DNA of 64,000 nucleotides from 73-13 sp035556075 (GTDB lineage Bacteria; Actinomycetota; Actinomycetes; Actinomycetales; Microbacteriaceae), in the NCBI GenBank assembly GCA_035556075.1, contig DATMFQ010000015.1, forward strand, positions 27,737 through 91,736, given 5' to 3'. The position numbers and the translations under genes are program-made. Below are positions 40,664-48,778 of the stretch, in pieces. The notes under the pieces are model-generated. The model saw nothing but the letters and a program-made list of their open reading frames with translations. It was not told where the DNA came from and ran no database searches. The number at the start of each line of letters is the position of its first letter. Position 1 is the first letter of the stretch.

Positions 40664-40670
40664 CGATGCC

Positions 40671-42848
40671 GTGACCACCGATCCGCTCGCGCGTCGTCTG
40701 TCGGCGATCATCGGCGACGCCTCGGCGAAGCAACTCGCCCGCGCATTCGGCATGTCGACCGTCGGGGACCTGCTCGGGCACTATCCGCGCCGCTATGCGC
40801 ACCGCGGCGAGGTGACGGATTTCGCCGGCTTGCATGACGGCGAGGACGTCACGATCGTCGCGACGGTCATCGGCAGCCGCTCGCGGCCGATGTCCGCACG
40901 CCGGGGCACGCTGCAGGAGGTGCGCATCTCGGACGGGACCGGCACGCTGTCGCTCGCGTTCTTCAACCAACCGTGGCGGCTTGAGCAGCTCACGGAGGGC
41001 AAGCGCGGACTCTTCGCCGGCCGGGTGCAGCTCTACCGGGGCGTCCCGCAGCTCACGCACCCCGAGATCCAGCTCTTTGACGATGAGACCGCGGAGATGA
41101 ATGCGGTGGAGCGCGCCGACTGGCCCATCCCGATTTATCCGGCGACCGGTTCTGTCCCGTCTTGGCGCATCGCGTCGGCCGTCGGCGTCGCGCTCGACAC
41201 GCTCCCTGACCTCGTGCCGGATCCGGTGCCAACGGGGGTCGCGGTCTCACGCGGGCTGCGCGGGTTCCGGGAGGCGCTCGAGCTCGTGCACCGTCCCCAC
41301 CGTGACGCCGACTGGCAGGCGGCCCGGGAGACGCTGCGCTACCAGGAGGCGCTCGTGCTGCAGACGGCGCTCGTGCAGCGCCGGGACCGGCTCCGCGCGG
41401 CGCGTGCCGTCCCGCGCGCACCGGGGGCGCTCCTCGCGGGGTTTGATGCCGCGCTGCCGTTCGAGCTGACGGGCGACCAGCAGGCGGCGGGCGCGGCGAT
41501 CGCGGCGGACCTCGCGGCGGAGCGACCGATGCACCGGCTGGTGCAGGGCGAGGTCGGCTCCGGCAAGACGCTCGTCGCGCTCCGGGCCATGTTGACGGTC
41601 GCCGAGTCGGGCGGTCAGTCGGCGCTGCTCGCACCGACCGAGGTACTCGCTGCGCAGCACCTGCGCTCGATCACGCGCTCGCTCGGGCCGGATCTCGCGG
41701 CGCGGCTGCGGCCGGTGCTGCTGACCGGGCGGATGCCGGTCGCGGACCGCAAGCGCGCACTCCTCGCGGCTGCCTCGGGGCAGTCGAGCATCGTGGTCGG
41801 CACGCACGCGCTGCTTGGCGACCAGGTGTCGTTCGCGGACCTCGGGCTCGTTGTCGTCGATGAGCAGCACCGCTTCGGGGTCGAGCAGCGCGACGCCCTC
41901 CGCGCGAAGGGTGGCGAGGCCGCACCGCACCTGCTCGTGCTCACCGCGACGCCGATCCCGCGGACGGTCGCGATGACGGTCTTCGGCGACCTCGAGGTGA
42001 CGACGATCGCAGAGCTGCCCGCTGGCCGGGCACCGATCGAGTCCTTCGTCGTGCCACTCGCCGTCAAACCCGGCTGGGCGGGCCGGATCTGGGAGCGGCT
42101 CGCGGAGGAGCTCGCGAAGGGGCGGCAGGCCTTCATCGTCGTGCCCGCGATCGACGCGAAGGAGGCGGAGGAGGGAGAGGACGCCTCGTTCGATGCGATG
42201 GAGTCGATTGACGAGTCGGGTGCCGCCCCGCGCCCGCTCGCGACCGTCGTCGACACGTTCGCGCAGCTCAGCGCGCACCCGCTGCTCGCCGGGCGCCGCA
42301 TCGCGTCGCTGCACGGCCGGATGACCGCGGAGGAGAAGGACGAGACGATGAGCGCCTTCGCCGCCGGCACGATCGACGTGCTCGTCTCGACGACGGTCAT
42401 CGAGGTCGGTGTCGATGTGCCGAACGCCTCCATGATGATCGTCCTCGACGCGGACCGCTTCGGTGTCTCGCAGCTCCACCAGCTTCGCGGTCGGGTCGGC
42501 CGCGGCGGATTACCGGGGCTCGCGCTCTTCGTGACGGCTGCCGAGCCGGAGTCACTCGCGCTCGAGCGCGTCGAGGCGGTCGCGGCGACCCTCGATGGTT
42601 TCGAGCTCGCCGAGCGCGACCTCGCCCTGCGGCAGGAGGGTGACGTGCTCGGCGCCGCACAGTCGGGGCGGCGCTCGGGTCTGCGCCTGCTGTCCGCTGC
42701 GACGGACGGCGAGCTCATCGCGAGCGCGCGCGGCGACGCCATCGAGATCGTCGCGGCCGATCCGGACCTCGCGGCGCACCCGGCGCTCGCCGCTGCGATC
42801 GCGCGGCGGGTCGATGACTCGGCCGCCGCATTCCTCACGAAGGGGTGA
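40671..42848 (+). CDS. recG: ATP-dependent DNA helicase RecG
   Basis: The 725-residue helicase regresses stalled replication forks and moves Holliday junctions. N-terminal wedge/OB domain (LLGHYPRRYAHRGEVTDFAG, SDGTGTLSLAFFNQPW); Walker A QGEVGSGKTLVALRAM at about residue 294; DExH motif VVVDEQHRFGVEQRDALR; motif III LTATPIPRTVAMTVFG; later STTVIEVGVDVPNASMM and QLHQLRGRVGRG. The length is usual for actinobacterial RecG. GTG 40671 is preceded by TAGCCT seven bases upstream. Confidence 0.96.
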   Translation: MTTDPLARRLSAIIGDASAKQLARAFGMSTVGDLLGHYPRRYAHRGEVTDFAGLHDGEDVTIVATVIGSRSRPMSARRGTLQEVRISDGTGTLSLAFFNQPWRLEQLTEGKRGLFAGRVQLYRGVPQLTHPEIQLFDDETAEMNAVERADWPIPIYPATGSVPSWRIASAVGVALDTLPDLVPDPVPTGVAVSRGLRGFREALELVHRPHRDADWQAARETLRYQEALVLQTALVQRRDRLRAARAVPRAPGALLAGFDAALPFELTGDQQAAGAAIAADLAAERPMHRLVQGEVGSGKTLVALRAMLTVAESGGQSALLAPTEVLAAQHLRSITRSLGPDLAARLRPVLLTGRMPVADRKRALLAAASGQSSIVVGTHALLGDQVSFADLGLVVVDEQHRFGVEQRDALRAKGGEAAPHLLVLTATPIPRTVAMTVFGDLEVTTIAELPAGRAPIESFVVPLAVKPGWAGRIWERLAEELAKGRQAFIVVPAIDAKEAEEGEDASFDAMESIDESGAAPRPLATVVDTFAQLSAHPLLAGRRIASLHGRMTAEEKDETMSAFAAGTIDVLVSTTVIEVGVDVPNASMMIVLDADRFGVSQLHQLRGRVGRGGLPGLALFVTAAEPESLALERVEAVAATLDGFELAERDLALRQEGDVLGAAQSGRRSGLRLLSAATDGELIASARGDAIEIVAADPDLAAHPALAAAIARRVDDSAAAFLTKG

Positions 42849-42897
42849 GGGCGCCAGCCGCATTGACTTCGCGCCTGCAGCGGCGTTGAGTGGTCGC

Positions 42898-43200
42898 ATG
42901 GCTGACCGGCTCGAGGACGAGGAGATCGCGACGCGGCTCGCCGACCTGCCCGGGTGGGAGCGCCCCGACGGGACGAATGCGATCCGCACGACCGTCAAGC
43001 TCGCCGATTTCGCTGCGGCCTTGCGTTTCGTCAATGCGGTGGGGGAGCTGGCCGAGGCCGCGCAGCACCACCCCGACATCGACATCCGGTGGAACAAGGT
43101 GACCCTCGTGCTGAGCACGCACTCCGCGGGCGGGTTGACGCAGCTCGATTTCGACCTCGCGCGGCAGATCGCGGAGGCGGCGCGCCGATCGACGGCGTGA
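42898..43200 (+). CDS. 4a-hydroxytetrahydrobiopterin dehydratase (PCD/DCoH family)
   Basis: A 100-residue protein with the family core: LPGWERPDG, FAAALRFVNAVGELAEAA and the signature HHPDIDIRWNKVTLVLSTHS, then LTQLDFDLARQIAEAA. The three catalytic histidines, HHP and THS, are in place. Such proteins dehydrate pterin-4a-carbinolamine; in bacteria lacking aromatic hydroxylases they may serve in molybdopterin or folate chemistry. ATG 42898 lies 49 bp after recG. Confidence 0.92.
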   Translation: MADRLEDEEIATRLADLPGWERPDGTNAIRTTVKLADFAAALRFVNAVGELAEAAQHHPDIDIRWNKVTLVLSTHSAGGLTQLDFDLARQIAEAARRSTA

Positions 43201-43204
43201 GACG

Positions 43205-43248
43205 AGGATGAATGCGTGAGCGCGGGACGTAATCAGCGCATTCATCCT
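43205..43248 (+). terminator. Terminator-like inverted pair of GAATGCG motifs
   Basis: AGGATGAATGCG (43205-43216) is perfectly complementary to CGCATTCATCCT (43237-43248); the loop is 20 bases. It stands five bases after the stop of the dehydratase gene. Both arms contain the window-wide heptamer, in opposite orientation. No T-tract. Confidence 0.65.
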
Positions 43249-43365
43249 GGCGTCACGCATTTGTCCTCGGCCCAGGTCGGTCGCCTCGGCAGGCCGATCC
43301 GCCCGCGCAAGTCGGCAATCCGTGACGCGCGCCCCGCGTCCGTGGCGACGGGGCCAGGTCCTGCT

Positions 43366-43410
43366 GCATACCTCGCGAATCCGAGAAACTGTCGAAAGGC
43401 CGCGTCGCCA
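43366..43410 (+). repeat. Direct repeat, upstream copy
   Basis: GCATACCTCGCGAATCCGAG continues AAACTGTCG and matches 44523-44570 over about 45 bases, with a perfect 19-mer CGAATCCGAGAAACTGTCG (43376-43394 and 44533-44551). The two copies are 1157 bp apart and flank the gene at 43602. Confidence 0.8.
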
Positions 43411-43545
43411 GACAACCCGAGCCCCGCGGAGGTCGACTCCTCGACGCCAGTGGCGTGAACGTTCGGCGGAGTGGATGTCACCGAATGGCCCTCGACCTGG
43501 GGTAGCGGCCAGCTTGGGGAACTCTGGCGGATGCTGGAGGATCCT

Positions 43546-43551
43546 TATAAT
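43546..43551 (+). promoter_or_regulatory. Consensus -10 box TATAAT
   Basis: TATAAT, rare in this GC-rich DNA, lies 50 bases before the TTG start at 43602. The leader that follows includes GGGGGAA as ribosome site. No clear -35 at 17 bp. Confidence 0.6.
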
Positions 43552-43601
43552 CCGCGGTGCTGTCGCATCGAAGGTTTTGACGTTTCTATGGGGGAATTGT
43601 T

Positions 43602-44432
43602 TTGACTGATCCGACGCTTTCGATGCCGCCCGTTGTGCCGCCCGCAGAGCCGTCACCGGGCGGCGGTGCCGACGGGCCCACGTCGCCTAAGAGTTTCATT
43701 GCTACCTGGCTCCTGAGCTATTTGCTTGGCTTACTTGGCGTCGACCGCTTCTATCTCGGCAAGGTCGGCACCGGCGTCGTGAAGTTGCTGACATTCGGCG
43801 GCGTCGGCATCTGGTGGCTCATTGACCTCATCATCACGCTCACCGGCCGCGCCAAGGATAAGCAAGGGCTCCCGGTTCGGGGCAAGGGCAAGGAACCGAT
43901 GATCGCCTGGATCGTGACCGGGGTGTTGGTCCTCCTTGGGATCATCTTGGCGTCGACTTCCGGTGGTGCGGCCCGGTCGGCTGCGCCCGTACCCCCGCCT
44001 CCGGCTGGAATCGTTGAGTCGGCCCCTGCCACGGCCTCTGCAGCGGTGCCAACTACGCCGACTCCGGTCGTCACCCCAACGCCAGTACCGCCGTCGCCGA
44101 CCGTGACAGAACAGGCGGCCGCACCTCCCGCGGCCCCGAGTGAGACCGTCAGCCAGAAGAATGCGGTGCGCTCGGCGAACAGCTACCTCGATTTCATGGC
44201 CTTCTCGCGATCTGGCCTCATCGAGCAGCTTGAGTTCGAGGGGTACTCGACTGAGGATGCCACCTACGCTGTCGACAAGATCTCGCCTGACTGGTATGAG
44301 CAGGCCGCGAAGTCCGCGGAGAGTTATCTCGATTTCATGGGGTTCTCGCGAAGCGGACTCATTGACCAGCTCATTTACGAGGGGTTTAGTCCAGACGAGG
44401 CTGCGTACGGGGCTGACGCCGTCGGTCTCTGA
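43602..44432 (+). CDS. TM2-domain protein with two C-terminal Ltp repeats
   Basis: The 276-residue protein has a TM2 domain (FIATWLLSYLLGLLGVDRFY, TGVVKLLTFGGVGIWWLIDL), a third helix (WIVTGVLVLLGIILAS), a Pro/Thr-rich linker and two repeats of about 45 residues of the Ltp type: SANSYLDFMAFSRSGLIEQL and AESYLDFMGFSRSGLIDQL, each followed by EGYST/EGFSP and YAVD/YGAD. Ltp repeats also occur in phage superinfection-exclusion lipoproteins of Gram-positives. TTG 43602 follows GGGGGAA; ATG 43624 is possible. Lower GC and flanking direct repeats hint that this gene was inserted by duplication. Confidence 0.85.
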   Translation: MTDPTLSMPPVVPPAEPSPGGGADGPTSPKSFIATWLLSYLLGLLGVDRFYLGKVGTGVVKLLTFGGVGIWWLIDLIITLTGRAKDKQGLPVRGKGKEPMIAWIVTGVLVLLGIILASTSGGAARSAAPVPPPPAGIVESAPATASAAVPTTPTPVVTPTPVPPSPTVTEQAAAPPAAPSETVSQKNAVRSANSYLDFMAFSRSGLIEQLEFEGYSTEDATYAVDKISPDWYEQAAKSAESYLDFMGFSRSGLIDQLIYEGFSPDEAAYGADAVGL

Positions 44433-44522
44433 CGAACGGATGATTGCGGCCCGGGGTCCGGTCCTCCTCGTAAGCACGGCGTCGTCGCCTGATCGGGGCT
44501 CGGACTCGGGACGGCGGCTTCC

Positions 44523-44570
44523 GCATTCCTCCCGAATCCGAGAAACTGTCGGCATGGCCGCGTCCCCAGG
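44523..44570 (+). repeat. Direct repeat, downstream copy (start of DUF1801 gene)
   Basis: GCATTCCTCCCGAATCCGAG continues AAACTGTCGGCATGGCC and includes the ATG at 44554. The upstream copy at 43366 has lost the ATG, so this is the functional copy. Confidence 0.8.
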
Positions 44571-44943
44571 CACTCCGAAGCCCACGAACGTCGACGAATA
44601 CCTCGACGCTGCCCCCGCTCCGGCGCGACCGATCCTCGAACAGCTCCGGGCCATCCTCATCGCCGCGGCGCCCGACGCCGTGGAGAGCCTGAAGTGGCGT
44701 CAGCCGGCGTATACGCGGCAGCGGATCGTGTACTGCTTCGCCGGGTACCAGGACCACGCGAACTTCATGCCGACGCCGGGCACGCTCGACGCGTTCCGGG
44801 ACGAGATCGAGGCGGCCGGATGCACGGCGACCCGTGGCGTCCTGCAGATCCCCTACGCGGTGCCGCTGCCGACCGACCTCATCCGACGGATGGCCGAGCA
44901 TCGGGCGGCGGCCGAGGCCGGCGGGGCGAAGTACGCGGTCTGA
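44554..44943 (+). CDS. DUF1801 (YdhG-like) protein
   Basis: A 129-residue protein with the DUF1801 layout: VDEYLDAAPAPARPILEQLR, LRAILIAAAPDAVESLKWRQPAYTRQRIVYCFAGYQDHANF (the E-x-x-K-W and NF positions) and a C-terminal RGVLQIPYAVPLPTDLIRRM. Some relatives (frataxin-like Fra/YdhG) are linked to iron handling; here the role is unknown. ATG 44554 is embedded in a duplicated segment. Confidence 0.88.
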   Translation: MAASPGTPKPTNVDEYLDAAPAPARPILEQLRAILIAAAPDAVESLKWRQPAYTRQRIVYCFAGYQDHANFMPTPGTLDAFRDEIEAAGCTATRGVLQIPYAVPLPTDLIRRMAEHRAAAEAGGAKYAV

Positions 44944-45028
44944 GCCCCGGTGCCGTCGCCCTCAGCCGCGAGTCATCGTGTGACGGGGTCCAAGGGACAA
45001 TGATGGCGGTGACCGATACGCTGGACGC

Positions 45029-45514
45029 GTGACCCAGATTGCAGTGCTGCCCGGGTCGTTCGACCCTGTGACGCTCGGACACCTCAGCGTCATCGAGCGT
45101 GCCGCGAACGTGTTCGAGGAGCTCCACGTCCTCGTCGTCCACAATCCGAACAAAGTGGCGCTCATCCCGTTCGCCGACCGGGTCCGGCTCATCAAGGAGT
45201 CGATCGAGGAGGCGGGCTTCCGCGGCGCGGTGACCGTGACGAGCTGGTCAGTCGGGCTCCTCGTCGACTACGTGGCCGAGGTGGGGGCGCGGGTCATCGT
45301 CAAGGGGATCCGCGGTGAGGCGGATGTCGCCTACGAGACGCCGATGGCGATCGTCAACCGCGACCTCGCGGACGTCGAGACCGTGTTTCTGCTGCCGGAT
45401 CCCGCCCACCAGCACGTTTCCTCGTCGCTCGTGCGCCAGGTCAACACGCTCGGCGGCGACATCCGCCCGTATGTGCCCCCGGCGGTCGCCCGATTCCTGC
45501 GACCCGGCGCCTGA
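45029..45514 (+). CDS. coaD: Phosphopantetheine adenylyltransferase
   Basis: The 161-residue nucleotidyltransferase makes dephospho-CoA. It has the class signature AVLPGSFDPVTLGHLSVIER with the T/HxGH motif (TLGH), VIVKGIRGEADVAYE and the C-terminal HQHVSSSLVRQVNTLGGDI (ISSTxxR type). GTG 45029 follows TACGCT by six bases. Its last base overlaps the ATG of the next gene (TGATG). Confidence 0.95.
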   Translation: MTQIAVLPGSFDPVTLGHLSVIERAANVFEELHVLVVHNPNKVALIPFADRVRLIKESIEEAGFRGAVTVTSWSVGLLVDYVAEVGARVIVKGIRGEADVAYETPMAIVNRDLADVETVFLLPDPAHQHVSSSLVRQVNTLGGDIRPYVPPAVARFLRPGA

Positions 45515-46986
45515 TGCCCGCGGGCGCGCGGCTCGAGGTCACCGCGCTCGACGGCATCCCTGAAGTGCGTCCCGGCGATGCCCTCGCCGACATGCTGCTT
45601 GCGGCATATGCCGCGCATGCGCCCACCGACGGTGACATCCTCGTCGTCACCTCGAAGATCGTCTCGAAGGCGGAGGGTCGCATCGTCGCCGCCGAGACCC
45701 GCGAGGCCGCGATCGATGCCGAGACCGTCCGCGAGGTCGCGCGCGTCGACCACGGTGGCGGCAGCACCCGCATCGTGGAGAATGCGCAGGGTCTCGTCCT
45801 CGCTGCAGCCGGTGTCGACGCCTCGAACGTTGAGGAGGGGTTCGTCCTCCTGCTGCCCGAGGACCCCGACGCCTCCGCGCTCGCGCTCGCGCGGGCCATC
45901 CGTGACGCGACCGGCAAGCGCGTCGGCATCCTCATCTCGGACACGCTCGGTCGTGCGTGGCGCATCGGCCAGACCGACCATGCGATCGGTGCGGCGGGCG
46001 TGCGCGTCGCCGACGACCTCCGAGGCACGACCGACATGCAGGGCCGGGTGCTCGCTGTGACGACGCCGGCCGTCGGCGACGAGATCGCGGCCGCTGCGGA
46101 TCTCGTCAAGGGCAAGGCGAGTGGACGGCCCGTCGCGCTCGTCCGGGGGCTCGGGCACCTCGTCGGCGACCTCGACGAGCCGGGGGCGCGGAGTCTGCAG
46201 CGGGCGCCCGCGCAGGACCTGTTTCGCCGGGGGAGTACGGAGGCGTGGCGAGACGGCTATGAGGCCGCGCTGGCTGACGCCGCGCGACTCGCGCGGACGG
46301 CGGCGGGCGCATTCGGCTGGACCTCGATTGGGCCACGCGTCGACCGCTTCCTCGGCAGGTCGCCGACGCCCGAGCTGTGGCACATCGTCATTCCGGTGAA
46401 ACCCGCCGCCACCGCGAAGTCGCGGCTCGCCACCGCGATCGATCCCGCGAGCCGCGAGACCTTCGCCCGCGCGATCGCACTCGACACGATCGAGGCGGCG
46501 GCAATGACGCCTTGGGCGACCCGGATCGTCGTCGTCACCGCGGATGCCGAGACCGCCCGCGCCGTGCGCGACCTGCCGCTCGTCGAGGTTGTCGAGGACA
46601 CGTCGACCGGGCTCGCTGCCGCGATCCGCCTCGGGCTCGATGCTGTCGGCCCCGCGCGGCACCGCGCGGTCCTGCTCGGTGACCTGCCGGGACTCGCCTC
46701 GGCCGAGCTCGAGCACGCGCTGCGGCTCGCGACGACGGCGACCCGCGCATTCGTCCCCGATGCCGACGGCACCGGCACGGTGCTCGCGACGGCGTATGCG
46801 GGGACCGTGCTCGAGCCGCTGTTTGGCCCCGACTCGGCGGCGCGTCACGCCGCCGACGGGTTCTTCGAGCTCCACCTGCCGACTGAGTGGGGGCTGCGCC
46901 GCGACGTCGACGAGCCCGCGCACCTCGAGCAGCTCCGCGCCGCGGGTCGGCTCGGTCCTCGCACGGTCGCCCTCCTCGACGCCTGA
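45514..46986 (+). CDS. F420 biosynthesis fusion: CofE ligase + CofC guanylyltransferase
   Basis: The 490-residue protein joins two steps of coenzyme F420 synthesis. Residues 1-250 are a CofE domain (GDILVVTSKIVSKAEGR, GILISDTLGRAWRIGQTDHAIG, DEIAAAADLVKGKASGRPVA), the GTP-dependent gamma-glutamyl ligase. Residues about 270-490 are a CofC/FbiD domain (HIVIPVKPAATAKSRLA, TRIVVVTADAETARAV, AVLLGDLPGLASAELEHAL, TGTVLATAY), a 2-phospholactate/PEP guanylyltransferase. In many actinobacteria CofE is fused instead to an FMN domain (FbiB). ATG 45514 overlaps coaD by one base. Convergent with cofD, the missing middle step. Confidence 0.93.
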   Translation: MPAGARLEVTALDGIPEVRPGDALADMLLAAYAAHAPTDGDILVVTSKIVSKAEGRIVAAETREAAIDAETVREVARVDHGGGSTRIVENAQGLVLAAAGVDASNVEEGFVLLLPEDPDASALALARAIRDATGKRVGILISDTLGRAWRIGQTDHAIGAAGVRVADDLRGTTDMQGRVLAVTTPAVGDEIAAAADLVKGKASGRPVALVRGLGHLVGDLDEPGARSLQRAPAQDLFRRGSTEAWRDGYEAALADAARLARTAAGAFGWTSIGPRVDRFLGRSPTPELWHIVIPVKPAATAKSRLATAIDPASRETFARAIALDTIEAAAMTPWATRIVVVTADAETARAVRDLPLVEVVEDTSTGLAAAIRLGLDAVGPARHRAVLLGDLPGLASAELEHALRLATTATRAFVPDADGTGTVLATAYAGTVLEPLFGPDSAARHAADGFFELHLPTEWGLRRDVDEPAHLEQLRAAGRLGPRTVALLDA

Positions 46987-46990
46987 CACC

Positions 46991-47056
46991 CTTTTCAGGG
47001 GTTAGGCGGCCGATCCGGCGGACTCCGGGTCCGAACCTACCGCTGCACCTGAAAAG
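46991..47056 (+). terminator. Inverted repeat between convergent F420 genes
   Basis: CTTTTCAGG (46991-46999) is the inverse of CCTGAAAAG (47048-47056), spanning a 48-base region between the two stops. T-run on each strand lies in the arm itself. Probably a bidirectional terminator. Confidence 0.6.
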
Positions 47057-47080
47057 AGCGCGACACACCTGAACAAGGGA

Positions 47081-48112
47081 TCAGGCGGTGAGGGCGGCGT
47101 GCGCCAGGGCCTCGGAGGACTGCGCATCCCGCATCCACAGCTGTGTCACGACGGTCGGCAGCCCGGACGCGCGGAGGCCCTCGGCGAGTGCCGCATCCTC
47201 CTCGCCGATGAGCCACGCGTCGAGCAGGCCGCCATGCTCACGCGCCCCATACAGGCGGCCCACCGCATCGGCTGCGGTCGCCACCCCGATCGCCTCGAGG
47301 CAGGCGTCGGCCATGCCGCGCACGACGCTGCCGCCGATGATGGGGGAGACGCCGACGACGCGCCCGGGCGCCTCCCGCAGCGCCGCGCGCATCCCGGGGA
47401 CGCTGAGGATCGGGCCGATCGACACGACCGGGTTCGAGGGCGCGAGGATGACGTGGTCCGCTTCGGCGATCGCCTCGAGCACGCCGGGCGCCGGGACGGC
47501 AGACTCGATGCCGGGGTTGTCGAAGCGCCGGGCCGGGAGCTGGGCGCGATGCCGCACCCACCATTCCTCGAAATGCATGCTGCGCTCACCCGCACCGGAC
47601 TCATCCGCGATGAGGACCCGCGTGTCGACCTCGGCCTCCGTCATCGGCAGGATCCGCACCCCGCCGAGGTCCCAGCGAGCCGACAGTCGCGTGACGATCT
47701 CGGTGAGGGGCACGTCCTCGCGGAGCCAGCCGGTGCGGGCGAGGTGCGTGCCGAGGTCGAGGTCGCCGAGGGTGAACCACGGCCAGCCCGCGCCGAAGGC
47801 CGCGACTTCGTCCCAGGCGCGGGAGCTCTCGTCCGCGCGTCCCCAGCCGCGCGCCGCGTCGCCGACGCCCGCGAGCGCGTAGAGGAGTGAGTCGACGTCG
47901 GGCTGGAGGCGGACGCCGGAGAGCCAGAGGTCGTCGCCCGTGTTCGCGATGACCGTGATCGAGGCGGTCGAGCCGGACACGGTGCCGGCTGACGCGCCCC
48001 CGCCACCGCGCCCGTCCGCGCCACCCGGCCAGCGCCCCCGCACCGCGTCCCGCAGCCCGAGCACGAACCTCGAGCCCCCGACCCCGCCGGCGAGCACCAC
48101 GATCTGCGTCAC
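47081..48112 (-). CDS. cofD: 2-phospho-L-lactate (or enolpyruvyl) transferase
   Basis: The 343-residue FbiA/CofD couples the activated phospholactate or PEP moiety to Fo in coenzyme F420 synthesis. It begins VVLAGGVGGSRFVLGLRDAV, has VIANTGDDLWLSGVRLQPDVD, WFTLGDLDLGTHLARTGWL, and VILAPSNPVVSIGPILSVPG and VGVSPIIGGSVVRGMAD. A Gly-rich insert (ADGRGGGGASAG) follows the first strand. GTG 48112 has TAGGCT seven bases upstream. With the CofE-CofC fusion it completes the F420-0 assembly set, though FbiC is not here. Confidence 0.95.
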   Translation of the reverse strand: MTQIVVLAGGVGGSRFVLGLRDAVRGRWPGGADGRGGGGASAGTVSGSTASITVIANTGDDLWLSGVRLQPDVDSLLYALAGVGDAARGWGRADESSRAWDEVAAFGAGWPWFTLGDLDLGTHLARTGWLREDVPLTEIVTRLSARWDLGGVRILPMTEAEVDTRVLIADESGAGERSMHFEEWWVRHRAQLPARRFDNPGIESAVPAPGVLEAIAEADHVILAPSNPVVSIGPILSVPGMRAALREAPGRVVGVSPIIGGSVVRGMADACLEAIGVATAADAVGRLYGAREHGGLLDAWLIGEEDAALAEGLRASGLPTVVTQLWMRDAQSSEALAHAALTA

Positions 48113-48217
48113 GCGAGTCAGCCTAGGCGCCGGCCGGCCGTCGGTCGGGCGATACGGCCAACGATCGCGGCGATCCTCGACGAGGTGCTCACGGTCCTCG
48201 CGTGTTGCACCGGCGCG

Positions 48218-48223
48218 TAGACT
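48218..48223 (+). promoter_or_regulatory. -10 box TAGACT of the DUF177-rpmF unit
   Basis: TAGACT ends eight bases before GTG 48232. Together with the short distance it suggests a leaderless mRNA. Confidence 0.55.
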
Positions 48224-48231
48224 GTGTCGCC

Positions 48232-48768
48232 GTGCCCAGCCCGTACCGCCTCCCGATCAAGGATCTCGCCCGACGTCCCGGCGAGAGCCGGATCTTCGAC
48301 CTCGACGTCGTCGTCCCGGAGGACTTCGGGAATGCGGTGATCGGCATCCCGGCCGGTGCGGTGCTGTCGATCGCCGGTCGCCTCGAGTCGCTGCACGAGG
48401 GGGTCCTCGTCACTGCGGAGATCGCCGGCGAGGCCGATGGCGAGTGCGTGCGCTGCCTGACGCCAGTCAGCGAACCCCTCCAGGTCGCGTTCCAGGAGCT
48501 TTTCGCGTATTCTGGTGAGTCGGATTTCGACTACGTGGTCGAGCTCGACTCGGTCGATCTCGAGCAGGGGGTCAGGGACACGGTGGTGCCGGCACTGCCG
48601 TTCCAGCCGGTCTGCAGCGAAGCCTGCGAGGGGCTCTGCCCTGAGTGCGGGGTGCGGCTGCTCGACCACCCGGGCCACGAGCATGCGGCGCCGACCGATC
48701 CCCGGTGGGCGGCCCTGCAGGGGCTCGTGGCTGAGTCCGACGAATCCGACGAGAAGCTTCCCGAATAA
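48232..48768 (+). CDS. DUF177 (YceD) family protein
   Basis: A 178-residue YceD-like protein, usually located next to rpmF and linked to 23S rRNA maturation. It has SPYRLPIKDLARRPGESRIF, GECVRCLTPVSEPLQVAFQELF, DSVDLEQGVRDTVVPALP and a metal-binding-like C-terminus CSEACEGLCPECG. GTG 48232 is favoured; the longer frame starts in the promoter. rpmF follows after 10 bases. Confidence 0.92.
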   Translation: MPSPYRLPIKDLARRPGESRIFDLDVVVPEDFGNAVIGIPAGAVLSIAGRLESLHEGVLVTAEIAGEADGECVRCLTPVSEPLQVAFQELFAYSGESDFDYVVELDSVDLEQGVRDTVVPALPFQPVCSEACEGLCPECGVRLLDHPGHEHAAPTDPRWAALQGLVAESDESDEKLPE

Positions 48769-48778
48769 GGAGAACCCC

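Larger units (their letters stand above)
43249..43601 (+). other. Gene-poor stretch with a partial duplication
   Basis: Beyond the hairpin, 350 bp hold no gene I can support. It contains a degenerate copy (43366-43410) of the start region of the gene at 44554, a perfect TATAAT box at 43546, and the leader of the next gene. A frame of 95 codons at 43322 has no family likeness and overlaps the next gene's start out of phase; I treat it as spurious. Confidence 0.6.

Noticed and set aside
43322..43609. 95-codon frame MTRAPRPWRRG
   Set aside because: Arg-rich with no family likeness; it overlaps a duplicated non-coding segment and the next gene's start out of phase.
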